Assembly (NCBI RefSeq): GCF_003054555.1
Contig: NZ_CP026304.1
Coordinates: 6,944,001 to 7,008,000 of the forward strand
Length of the DNA: 64,000 bases
DNA from: Streptomyces lunaelactis
GTDB taxonomy: Bacteria; Actinomycetota; Actinomycetes; Streptomycetales; Streptomycetaceae
Direction of reading: 5' to 3'
Below are positions 28,752 to 36,011 of this stretch, one piece after another (positions within the stretch are counted from its first letter, which is position 1; every line of letters begins with the position of its first letter). The notes under the pieces are model-generated. The model was not told the origin of the DNA and searched no databases. It saw only the letters and a program-made list of their open reading frames with translations. Position numbers and translations under genes: made by a program.

Positions 28752-29522
28752 TCAGCCCCTCTGCGGAACGATTTGGAAGTACACCGCGGTCATCACGAAG
28801 TTCGTCACGAAGAGCAACATGAAGGTGATCACCACCGACTGGTTCACCGCGTCGCCGACGCCCTTCGGGCCGCCCTTGGCGGTCAGGCCCTTGTACGAGG
28901 CGACGATGGCGGCGATGGCGCCGAACACCAGGGCCTTCAGCTCGGCCGCCCACAGATCCGACAGCTGCGCGAGGGTGGTGAAGGAGGCGAGATACGCGCC
29001 CGGCGTGCCGTTCTGCAGGATCACGTTGAAGAAGTAGCCACCGGCCACACCGACGACCGACACCAGTCCGTTGAGCAGCACCGCCACCACCATCGTGGCC
29101 AGCACTCTCGGCACGACCAGCCGGTGGATCGGGTCGATGCCCAGCACCTGCATCGCGTCGATCTCCTCGCGGATCTTGCGCGCCCCGAGGTCCGCGCAGA
29201 TCGCCGTGCCTCCCGCTCCGGCGATCAGCAGTGCGGTGACGATTGGGGAGGCCTCCCGCAGTACCGCGAGCACCGAGGCCGCGCCCGAGAACGACTGGGC
29301 GCCGAGCTGCCGGGTCAGGCTGCCGATCTGCAGCGCGATGACCGCGCCGAAGGGGATGGAGACCAGCGCGGTGGGGAGGATCGTGACGCTGGCGATGAAC
29401 CAGGCCTGCTGGATGAACTCCCGCATCTGGAAGGGTCGTCGCGGCAGCGTTCGCAGCACGTCCAGCGCCATCGCGAAGAGGCTCCCGGTGTGCCGCAGAC
29501 CCGCAGTCGGAGAAAGGCTCAT
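28752..29522 (-). CDS. YrbE/MlaE-type permease A of mce transporter
   Basis: 256 aa, paralogous to the next gene. It has G-A-G-G-T-A-I-C-A-D-L-G-A-R-K-I-R-E-E-I-D-A-M-Q-V-L-G (coupling motif) and K-G-G-P-K-G-V-G-D-A-V-N. ATG 29522 overlaps the ATPase stop. Together with YrbEB it forms the inner-membrane channel of the lipid importer. Confidence 0.9.
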   Translation of the reverse strand: MSLSPTAGLRHTGSLFAMALDVLRTLPRRPFQMREFIQQAWFIASVTILPTALVSIPFGAVIALQIGSLTRQLGAQSFSGAASVLAVLREASPIVTALLIAGAGGTAICADLGARKIREEIDAMQVLGIDPIHRLVVPRVLATMVVAVLLNGLVSVVGVAGGYFFNVILQNGTPGAYLASFTTLAQLSDLWAAELKALVFGAIAAIVASYKGLTAKGGPKGVGDAVNQSVVITFMLLFVTNFVMTAVYFQIVPQRG

Positions 29523-30424
29523 GCGTGCGCCCCCTCCCGCTCGGCGATGGACTCCCAGCGGGGCGGGCGGACGATCCCCGGGCTCGGCAGCAGGCGCGGG
29601 GTGACGACGGCACCGGCTGTGTCGTCGAGACCCGCCAGCTCCTGCTCGACCTGGGCGGCGTCCTTCTCCTCCGCCATGCCGATCGGCCCCTGCATGCGGC
29701 CGTTCAGGAACTGCCGTACGACCGGCTGGTCGCTGGTCAGCAGCTGTTCGCGGGGGCCGAACAGCACCAGCTCGCGCCGGAACAGCAGCCCGATGTTGTC
29801 CGGGACCTGCCGGGCGGAGGCGATGTCGTGCGTGACGATGAGAAAGGTCGCGTCGATCTGCGCGTTGAGATCGACGATCAGCTGGTTGAGGTACGCCACC
29901 CGCACGGGGTCGAGACCCGAGTCGGGTTCGTCGAACAGAATGATCTCCGGATCCAGCACCAGGGCCCGCGCCAGCCCGGCCCGTTTACGCATACCACCGG
30001 ATATCTCGCCGGGCAGCTTCTCCTCGGCGCCGATCAGCCCGACCATGTCCATCTTCTCGAGCACGATCCGTCTGATCCCGCTCTCGGGCTTACGGGTGTG
30101 CTCACGCAGCGGGAAGGCGATGTTGTCGTACAGATTCATCGACCCGAACAGCGCGCCGTCCTGGAACAGCACGCCGAACAGCTTCCGTATCTCGTACAGG
30201 TCGTGTTCGCGGAGCCGGGTGATGTCGGTGCCCGCGATCCGGATCGAGCCGCGTTCCGGCTTGAGCAGCCCGACGAGCGTCTTGAGGAACACCGACTTGC
30301 CCGTGCCCGAAGGGCCGAGCATCACCGAGACCTCCCCGGCCGGCAGCGTCAGCGAGACGTCCTGCCAGATGACCTGGTGGCCGAAGGACTTGGTCAGCCC
30401 CTCCACGCAGATCTCGACACCCAT
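29519..30424 (-). CDS. MceG/MlaF-like ABC ATPase
   Basis: 301 aa. Walker A G-P-S-G-T-G-K-S at 37-44, Q-loop F-G-V-L-F-Q-D-G-A-L-F, ABC signature I-S-G-G-M-R-K-R, Walker B I-I-L-F-D-E-P-D-S-G-L-D, H-loop V-T-H-D. A ~60-residue C-terminal tail follows. It powers the mce importer and is the first gene of the eleven-gene operon; in mycobacteria this subunit is often unlinked, here it is in cis. ATG 30424 (GGAAGG upstream) is preferred over GTG 30433. Confidence 0.92.
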   Translation of the reverse strand: MGVEICVEGLTKSFGHQVIWQDVSLTLPAGEVSVMLGPSGTGKSVFLKTLVGLLKPERGSIRIAGTDITRLREHDLYEIRKLFGVLFQDGALFGSMNLYDNIAFPLREHTRKPESGIRRIVLEKMDMVGLIGAEEKLPGEISGGMRKRAGLARALVLDPEIILFDEPDSGLDPVRVAYLNQLIVDLNAQIDATFLIVTHDIASARQVPDNIGLLFRRELVLFGPREQLLTSDQPVVRQFLNGRMQGPIGMAEEKDAAQVEQELAGLDDTAGAVVTPRLLPSPGIVRPPRWESIAEREGAHA

Positions 30425-30555
30425 CCGGTTCACCCTTCCGCCGTGAAAGCAGCTCTGACATCTGCTCTACGGGGAAGGGCGGCCCGTCCGTCGCGACGAG
30501 GCGAAGATTTTTTTACGAGCCCGGAATCAGGGCGGAATCAGGGTGGAACAGGGCC

Positions 30556-30750
30556 TAAGCGGCCCCGGGGAAGTCCGGGCGGCGTCGCGGGCCGATGGCT
30601 GTCGCCTGGCTGCGTTGTCGTCAGTCGCCGACGCTCCGCGTGGACTCCTTCCTCCGCCTTGCCAGACTCGGCCCTCGACCCTCCCCCGTAGCCCTGCGGG
30701 CACGGGGGTGCCCCCACCTTCACCCACCCGGACTTCCCCGACACCGCTTA
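30556..30750. mobile_element. 195-bp MITE, copy 1 (IS630-like ends, TA duplication in CTAG)
   Basis: The 27-bp ends are imperfect inverted repeats (TAAGCGG, 3 variable bases, CGGGGAAGTCCGGG, 1 variable, GG): 23 of 27 positions agree. TA occurs at both borders, and C and G flank it outside, so the pre-insertion site was CTAG. No transposase is encoded. A second copy lies inverted at 63152-63346 with three base differences that I can count. The right end supplies the stop codon of the sigma factor gene. Confidence 0.85.
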
Positions 30751-31869
30751 GCGGTTCGGGAGCACCTGCGGCACGGATGCGTTCGCCTCCGGCTCCGTGG
30801 GGAGCGGCTGCCGCAGCAGGGGCACGGACGGCAGCTCCGACGCCGCAGGCAGGTCGGGTACGGCGGGCAGATCCGGTACGGCGGGCAGGTCCGGTGCGGA
30901 CGTGAGGTCGGGTACGGCGGGCAGATCCGGTACGGCGGGCAGGTCCGGTGCGGACGTGAGGTCGGGCACGGCGGTCAGGTCCGGGACAGGGACCGCCGGC
31001 ACAGCCGTTACATTGGGAATGTCCGGCATGTCGGGCGCGGGTAGCGGCAGGTCCGGCAGCGCAGGCAGCGGGGGCACGATGAGCCCCGGGCCGCCGTACC
31101 GCTGCGTCCCGGCCGTGCCGGCACCCTGACCGGCATCCGTGCTGCTGCCGGGGGCCGGCGCCACGCCACCCGCCGTCGGCGATTGCACGTCCGTGAACTC
31201 CGAGACGGCAGGGACCGCCGGGCGCGATCGGTGCGGCCCGTCCCCGTCATGGGCGTACGGCAGGATCAGGCCCGCGACCGCCAGCGTCGCCGCGGTCGAA
31301 GCCACCGCCACCGCCTGCGCGTTCCCGCCCCGCGGGCGGCCACGTCCGATCAGCCACAGCGCCAGCCCCAGCGTTCCGGCCAGCGAATTGCGCAGCGTCC
31401 GGCGAGCCCGCGCCAGCAGTGACTCGACCGTCCGGTAGCTCAGCCCCATCTTCGTGGCGACCTGGTCCACGTCCAGATCCTCGGCCTTGAGCCACAGCGC
31501 CTCGGCCTGGCGGGCCGGCAGCTCCCCGCTCCGGCGCGCCAGCCATTTCGCCTCGGCCCGGTCGCAGACCGCCTCCTCCACCGGCACCGGGACCGGTGCG
31601 AGCAGCCTGGGGCTGCTGCGCACCTCGGTCTCACGGTTGACCTGCCGGTAGCGGTCCACGCACAGCCGCATCGTCACCGTCGTCAGCCAGGCGCCCAGCC
31701 GTTCCTCGTCCAGATGAGGGTTCTCGGCAGCACGCAGCATCGCCTCGTGCACGGCGTCCTCGGCGTCCTCCAGGCTCATGGACCTGCGGCGGGCCACCTT
31801 GAGAAGCTGCTCGCGGTGGGCCCACGCGCGCTGCCACCGCTCGTGCGCCCCTTGCGTGTCCGTCGTCAT
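30748..31869 (-). CDS. ECF sigma factor with membrane helix and repetitive extracytoplasmic tail
   Basis: 373 aa. Sigma region 2 spans ~20-80 (S-L-E-D-A-E-D-A-V-H-E-A-M-L-R-A, W-L-T-T-V-T-M-R-L-C-V-D-R-Y-R). Region 4 spans ~118-160 (L-P-A-R-Q-A-E-A-L-W-L, Y-R-T-V-E-S-L-L-A-R-A-R-R). A hydrophobic segment at ~186-206 follows, then a Pro-rich tail with P-D-L-P-A-V-P-D-L-T-S-A repeats. The tail would lie outside the membrane, making this a membrane-tethered sigma factor rather than one held by a separate anti-sigma. ATG 31869 follows AAGGGG. Its TAA comes from the MITE; before insertion it was TAG at the same codon. Confidence 0.85.
   Translation of the reverse strand: MTTDTQGAHERWQRAWAHREQLLKVARRRSMSLEDAEDAVHEAMLRAAENPHLDEERLGAWLTTVTMRLCVDRYRQVNRETEVRSSPRLLAPVPVPVEEAVCDRAEAKWLARRSGELPARQAEALWLKAEDLDVDQVATKMGLSYRTVESLLARARRTLRNSLAGTLGLALWLIGRGRPRGGNAQAVAVASTAATLAVAGLILPYAHDGDGPHRSRPAVPAVSEFTDVQSPTAGGVAPAPGSSTDAGQGAGTAGTQRYGGPGLIVPPLPALPDLPLPAPDMPDIPNVTAVPAVPVPDLTAVPDLTSAPDLPAVPDLPAVPDLTSAPDLPAVPDLPAVPDLPAASELPSVPLLRQPLPTEPEANASVPQVLPNR
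30851..30958 (-). repeat. perfect 54-bp tandem duplication in sigma factor tail
   Basis: Positions 30851-30904 and 30905-30958 are identical, adding 18 codons of the P-D-L repeat. Each unit itself contains smaller repeats (GGTACGGCGGGCAG), so the tail grew by nested duplication. Confidence 0.95.
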
Positions 31870-31926
31870 GAGGGCCCCTTCGCTCTCACCCCGGCCGGAC
31901 ACGGTGCTTGCCCGGCGCGGGGGAGA

Positions 31927-32991
31927 TTACCGCCCGGTAGCGGGGGTTGTGGAGGGGGAGGCGCGCATCGAGTCCTTTCCGTTGCTGGTCAACGCACCGA
32001 CGCCGGGCAGCCCGGCAATGGGGCTCGGGACCGGAAGCAGCGGCGCTTCCGGTTCCGCGCCGCCGCCCGCACTCTTGGAAGGCGAGGGTGAAGAGGTGGG
32101 CGTCGGGGAGGACTTGGGTCCGCCGTCCCGGTCGCCCGGGCGGGCAGGAGCTGCGGAGGAGACCGGATGCCGAGACGTGTCCGACGGCTTCGGCTTCGGG
32201 CGGACGGCCGGTCCGGAACCGTTGTCCGGCACGACCCGGTGACCTTCCAGGTAGTACGCGAACCATGCCCTGACCGTGCGCACATACGCAGTGGAGTGGT
32301 TGTAGCCGAGGATCGCGCGGTCCAGGTCCGCCGCGTCGGACAGATCCCGCCCGCCCGCGCACAGATAGCGCCCCGCTGCGAGGGACGCGTCGTAGATGTT
32401 GCCCGGATCGCGGTGTCCGTCGCCGTTGCCGTCGGAGCCCCAGGCGGCCCAGGTTGACGGGATGAACTGCATCGGGCCGACGGCACGGTCGTACGCGACG
32501 TCCCCGTCGTACACCCCGCTGTCGGTGTCCCTGATGGCGGCGAACCCGTTGCCGTCGAGCCGCGGGCCGAGGATCGGTGTGAGCGTCGTGCCGTCCGCGG
32601 TCACCCGGCCGCCGTGCGCCTGCCCGGACTCGACCTGGCCGATCGCGGCAAGCAGCTGCCAGCGCAGCCAGCAGTCTGGCCTGCTGTCCGCGAGTCCCTC
32701 CTCGGCGTGCAGGTACGCGGCCAGGACGGTGGCCGGCAACGCGCCGCCGACCGGTCCGCCGGAGCCCTCCGCGCTTTCGGTGCCGCCTGCCGCTCCGCGC
32801 GTCCTCAGCGGCGGAAACTCGGTGCGGTAAGGGGTGTCGCCGGAGACGCTCGGACCCGGCGGGGCCGGGTGAGTCTTCGCCGGAGCCGAGGCGCGTGCCG
32901 TCGGTCCCGGGGCCTGCGAGGCGGTCAGTGCCGCCATGGCCGCCGTAACGACCGCTGTCGCCTTGACACCTCCGCGCTTGCGTCCTGTCAT
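31927..32991 (-). CDS. secreted lytic transglycosylase (SLT/MltB-like)
   Basis: 354 aa. N-terminal signal-like helix (residues ~9-27). The catalytic domain spans ~85-235, with the likely catalytic glutamate E121 in A-A-I-G-Q-V-E-S-G, then G-P-M-Q-F-I-P-S-T-W-A-A-W-G and L-G-Y-N-H-S-T-A-Y-V. A disordered Pro/Ser tail follows. It cleaves peptidoglycan glycan strands outside the cell. ATG 32991 has GGAGGGG upstream. It lies 57 bases upstream of the sigma factor gene in the same direction, so the two may form a cell-envelope unit. Confidence 0.85.
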   Translation of the reverse strand: MTGRKRGGVKATAVVTAAMAALTASQAPGPTARASAPAKTHPAPPGPSVSGDTPYRTEFPPLRTRGAAGGTESAEGSGGPVGGALPATVLAAYLHAEEGLADSRPDCWLRWQLLAAIGQVESGQAHGGRVTADGTTLTPILGPRLDGNGFAAIRDTDSGVYDGDVAYDRAVGPMQFIPSTWAAWGSDGNGDGHRDPGNIYDASLAAGRYLCAGGRDLSDAADLDRAILGYNHSTAYVRTVRAWFAYYLEGHRVVPDNGSGPAVRPKPKPSDTSRHPVSSAAPARPGDRDGGPKSSPTPTSSPSPSKSAGGGAEPEAPLLPVPSPIAGLPGVGALTSNGKDSMRASPSTTPATGR

Positions 32992-33138
32992 GATGCAGAC
33001 CCCTCCCAGTGCGGCTGTTGCGCGGCGTTTCTTCACCTGCTCTACGCGGCACCGGCGCAGGTCCGTCGCAGGGAGTCGTACCTTTTCCGTGCCGGGAGGG
33101 CCGACGACGGCGCGCGAGCGCGCGGCTAACGTGGGGGC

Positions 33139-33393
33139 ATGGAGCGATTGCGGGTGGAGTTCACCACCGAACCCTTCGACCTTGACGAGGCGCCCGCCCA
33201 CGCGGTGGTCGCCCGCGAGGTCATCCAGGCGGCCGAGCTGGACGCCGTGGACGTAGGCCCGTTCGGCAACACCGCGGAAGGCAGCGCGGACGCGGTGCTC
33301 ACAGCCGTGGACGCGCTGCTGCGCCGGTCCCTGGAGGCCGGTGCCACGCGGGTCTCGTTGCAGGTGAATGTGATCGGGGAGGGGGAGAAGTGA
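33139..33393 (+). CDS. thiamine-binding-like small protein (YkoF/MTH1187 type)
   Basis: 84 aa. Pattern of the small thiamine-binding/DUF77 fold: R-V-E-F-T-T-E-P-F, A-x-D-V-G-P-F-G-N-T-A-E-G, and a C-terminal strand R-V-S-L-Q-V-N-V-I. TAACGT (33127-33132) lies 6 bases before ATG with no Shine-Dalgarno, so it is probably leaderless. Its stop overlaps the next start (GTGA). Ligand not established. Confidence 0.65.
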   Translation: MERLRVEFTTEPFDLDEAPAHAVVAREVIQAAELDAVDVGPFGNTAEGSADAVLTAVDALLRRSLEAGATRVSLQVNVIGEGEK

Positions 33394-33767
33394 CCGAGCC
33401 CGGAGACCACCCCCTGGTCAGCGCCGTGAAGCCGCTGGTCGACGCGATGGGCGCGGAGATACTCAGGCCGGACCAGGCCGACCCCGACGATGTGGTGCTC
33501 GCCTGGGAGGGCGAGGACGTACTCGCCGTACGGCTCCCGCAGCTCTCGGACTCGCTGGACCACATTCTGGCCGCGATGGAGCGGCGGCACGGCATGCCCC
33601 TGGCGGAGCTGGACCGCAAGACGAAGCAGTTGGTCGTACGGACCCTGGAGGCGCGGGGCGCCTTCTCCGTACGGCACGGCGTGGAGACGGTGGCCGGCGC
33701 CCTGGGGGTCAGCCGCTTCACCGTCTACAACTATCTGAACAGGGAAAACGCCGCCAAGGACAGCTGA
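33390..33767 (+). CDS. HTH protein upstream of the uricase operon
   Basis: 125 aa. The N-terminal ~70 residues have no recognised family. The C-terminus is a Fis-like/PucR-C-like helix-turn-helix (RTLEARGAFSVRHGVETVAG, then A-L-G-V-S-R-F-T-V-Y-N-Y-L-N-R). GTG 33390 overlaps the preceding stop. Being coupled to a small ligand-binding-type protein and followed by uraD-hiuH-uox, it is a candidate regulator of the TCAACA-N3-TGTTGA sites. That is inference only. Confidence 0.7.
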   Translation: MTEPGDHPLVSAVKPLVDAMGAEILRPDQADPDDVVLAWEGEDVLAVRLPQLSDSLDHILAAMERRHGMPLAELDRKTKQLVVRTLEARGAFSVRHGVETVAGALGVSRFTVYNYLNRENAAKDS

Positions 33768-33782
33768 GCACGCGCAGTCGCG

Positions 33783-33811
33783 AGCCGTCGTCCGGTGTCC
33801 GGGCGACGGCT
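33783..33811 (+). terminator. terminator between HTH gene and uraD
   Basis: Stem AGCCGTCG/CGACGGCT extended by CCGG/CCGG around TGT, followed by TTT. It separates the HTH operon from the uraD promoter. Confidence 0.8.
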
Positions 33812-33826
33812 TTCGTGTTGCCGAGT

Positions 33827-33869
33827 TTTCAACAAAGTGTTGACGCAATGTTGCCGGAGGGCGTTAGCT
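33827..33869 (+). promoter_or_regulatory. uraD promoter with TCAACA-N3-TGTTGA operator
   Basis: TTTCAACAAAGTGTTGACG (33827-33845) differs by one base from the catalase element. The -35 TTGACG (33840-33845) overlaps the right half-site; TTAGCT (33864-33869) follows after 18 bp. Confidence 0.7.
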
Positions 33870-33917
33870 GTCCGCAGCCCGTCCAACGCACAGCGAAAAA
33901 CAGCCACGGAGGCTCCC

Positions 33918-34433
33918 GTGACTTCGAGTCCGACGACACCGGGCCTCGCCCGGTTCAACACCTCACAGGACAGTGCGGCGCTGGCCGCCCTGCACGAGGT
34001 GTGTGCCAGTTCGGCGTGGGGGAGCAAGCTTCTCGCCCAGCGCCCGTACGCCACCGTGGAAGCCCTCTTCGACGCAAGCGACGCCGCCATGGCCGAGCTG
34101 AGCGACGAGGATCTGGCCGAGGCGATGGCGGGGCACCCGCCGATCGGCCGGCCGAAGCCGGGTGACCCGACCTCGTCCCGCGAACAGCGGGGCATGGCCG
34201 GTGCCTCGGAGGAGCTCAAGGCCGAGATGCTCGAACTGAACCTGGCATACCAGGACCGGTTCGGACATGTCTTTCTGATCTGCGCCACCGGCTCCACAGG
34301 TGAGCAGATGCGCGACGCGATGAGGACCCGGATCGGGAACTCGCCCGAGCAGGAGCGCGAGATCGTGCGCACCGAACTCGGGAAGATCAACCGCATCCGG
34401 CTGACCCGTCTCGCAGAAGAGGACCAGGACTGA
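33918..34433 (+). CDS. uraD: OHCU decarboxylase
   Basis: 171 aa. Converts 2-oxo-4-hydroxy-4-carboxy-5-ureidoimidazoline to S-allantoin, the last step after urate oxidase. Family motifs: F-N-T-S, L-x-x-V-C-A-S-S-x-W, the catalytic-histidine box A-G-H-P-P-I-G (H73), S-R-E-Q-R-G-M and Y-Q-D-R-F-G-H-V-F-L-I-C-A-T-G. GTG 33918 follows GGAGGC. Stop overlaps the hiuH start (TGATG). Confidence 0.92.
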   Translation: MTSSPTTPGLARFNTSQDSAALAALHEVCASSAWGSKLLAQRPYATVEALFDASDAAMAELSDEDLAEAMAGHPPIGRPKPGDPTSSREQRGMAGASEELKAEMLELNLAYQDRFGHVFLICATGSTGEQMRDAMRTRIGNSPEQEREIVRTELGKINRIRLTRLAEEDQD

Positions 34434-34837
34434 TGAGTACCGAGACCACCGCGTCGGTGTCCACGCACATTCTGGACACCAGCGTCGGACGCCCCGCCGG
34501 GGGTGTCGCCATCTCGCTGTCGGCCCGTAGCGGCTTCGACGGCGACTGGGTGGCGCTCGGCGGCTCCGCGACCGACGCGGACGGGCGCTGCAAGGACCTG
34601 CCGGCGCTGCCGGAGGGCACCACCCACGTACGCCTCGACTTCGAGACCGAGACGTACTTCTTGAATGAGCACAGTTCGAAGAAGCAAGCCGAGGCGCAGC
34701 AGGACGCCCCCCGCGTAAGGGACAGCGGTGCGTTCTTCCCGGAGGTGGCGATCACTTTCGCCGTCCGGCCGGGCGAGCACTTTCACGTACCGCTGCTGCT
34801 CAACCCGTTCGGCTACTCCGTTTACCGAGGGAGCTAG
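34433..34837 (+). CDS. hiuH: 5-hydroxyisourate hydrolase
   Basis: 134-aa transthyretin-like enzyme hydrolysing 5-hydroxyisourate to OHCU. N-terminal S-T-H-I-L-D-T-S-V-G-R-P-A with the conserved histidine, central D-F-E-T-E-T-Y-F, and the diagnostic C-terminal tetrapeptide Y-R-G-S. Family members average ~110-120 residues; the extra length is a loop around Q-A-E-A-Q-Q-D. Middle gene of uraD-hiuH-uox. Confidence 0.93.
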   Translation: MSTETTASVSTHILDTSVGRPAGGVAISLSARSGFDGDWVALGGSATDADGRCKDLPALPEGTTHVRLDFETETYFLNEHSSKKQAEAQQDAPRVRDSGAFFPEVAITFAVRPGEHFHVPLLLNPFGYSVYRGS

Positions 34838-34842
34838 CAGAC

Positions 34843-35766
34843 ATGCCCACGATTCTCGGCCAGAACCAGTACGGCAAAGCAGAGAACCGCGTCGTCAAGA
34901 TCACGCGGGACGGCGACACCCACCACATCAAGGACCTCAACGTCTCCGTCGCCCTCTCCGGCGACATGGACGACGTCCACTACTCCGGCTCCAACGCCAA
35001 CGTCCTGCCGACCGACACCACCAAGAACACGGTGTACGCGTTCGCCAAGGAGTACGGCATCGAGTCGGCCGAGCAGTTCGGCATCCACCTCGCCCGTCAC
35101 TTCGTGACCACGCAGGAGCCGATCCACCGGGCGCGCATCCGCATCCAGGAGTACTCCTGGGAGCGGATCGCCACCTCCGACGCCAATTCCAAGTTCATCG
35201 GCTCGGACGAGGTCAACCACTCCTTCGCCCGCAAGGGCCAGGAGCTGCGCACCACCCAGATCACCTTCGACGGTGAGACGTGGGAGGTCATCTCCGGTCT
35301 CAAGGACCTCACCGTCATGAACTCCACCAACTCGGAGTTCTGGGGTTACGTCAAGGACAAGTACACGACGCTGAAGGAGGCGTACGACCGCATCCTGTGC
35401 ACCGACGTCGCCGCCGCCTGGCGTTACAACTGGACCAGCGACGGAAACCGGATGCCCAACTGGGAGAAGTCGTACGATCAGGCCAGGAAGCACATCCTGC
35501 AGGCCTTCGCCGAGACGTACTCCCTCTCGCTGCAGCAGACCCTGTACCAAATGGGTTCGCGGGTGATCAACAGCCGGAGCGAGATCGACGAGATCCGCTT
35601 CTCGCTGCCGAACAACCACCACTTCCTGGTCGACCTCGAGCCGTTCGGGCTCAAGAACGACAACGAGGTCTACTTCGCGGCCGACCGGCCGTACGGCCTG
35701 ATCGAGGCGACCGTCCTGCGGGACGGCATCGAGCCGAAGATCCCGGTCGACATGACCAACCTCTGA
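34843..35766 (+). CDS. urate oxidase (cofactor-free uricase)
   Basis: 307 aa. Oxidises urate to 5-hydroxyisourate and H2O2. It shows the uricase features L-P-T-D-T-T-K-N-T-V-Y-A-F-A (catalytic Thr and Lys), E-Q-F-G-I-H-L-A-R-H-F, the central H-S-F-A-R-K-G, and L-P-N-N-H-H-F-L-V-D-L in the second tunnel-fold domain. ATG follows the hiuH stop by 5 bases. The peroxide produced gives a reason for linking a catalase to this regulon. Confidence 0.95.
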   Translation: MPTILGQNQYGKAENRVVKITRDGDTHHIKDLNVSVALSGDMDDVHYSGSNANVLPTDTTKNTVYAFAKEYGIESAEQFGIHLARHFVTTQEPIHRARIRIQEYSWERIATSDANSKFIGSDEVNHSFARKGQELRTTQITFDGETWEVISGLKDLTVMNSTNSEFWGYVKDKYTTLKEAYDRILCTDVAAAWRYNWTSDGNRMPNWEKSYDQARKHILQAFAETYSLSLQQTLYQMGSRVINSRSEIDEIRFSLPNNHHFLVDLEPFGLKNDNEVYFAADRPYGLIEATVLRDGIEPKIPVDMTNL

Positions 35767-35824
35767 CCGTCGCCCCCCGAGGGCGACAGCCTCGACAACC
35801 TCTGACGCGCGCGCCGGCGTCACC

Positions 35825-35851
35825 CTCCGGGACGGCAGTCCCGTTCCGGAG
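35825..35851 (+). terminator. terminator after urate oxidase
   Basis: Hairpin CTCCGG/CCGGAG with an inner ACGG/CCGT pairing, about 60 bases after the stop. Just downstream are a 14-bp palindrome ACCTGCGCGCAGGT (35884-35897) and a 14-bp direct repeat AGGTCCGCGATGAT (35894 and 35913), of unknown role, in the leader of the next gene. Confidence 0.6.
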
Positions 35852-36011
35852 AGCCCGGAGGTGAGCGGGGGCATCTGCGCAACACCTGCGCGCAGGTCCG
35901 CGATGATCGCGAAGGTCCGCGATGATGCGGTCGTACGTGCAGCACGGACTCGGTCGTCACCCCGCTCGGCCCCCGGGTCCGTACATCCGAGTGGAAGAAC
36001 GAGGAACCGCC

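Noticed and set aside
30595..31044. ORF starting inside the MITE (M-A-V-A-W-L-R-C-R-Q-S) as a gene
   Set aside because: The same N-terminus appears from the second MITE copy in front of the NADAR gene, so it is just the element's open frame fused to unrelated downstream sequence.
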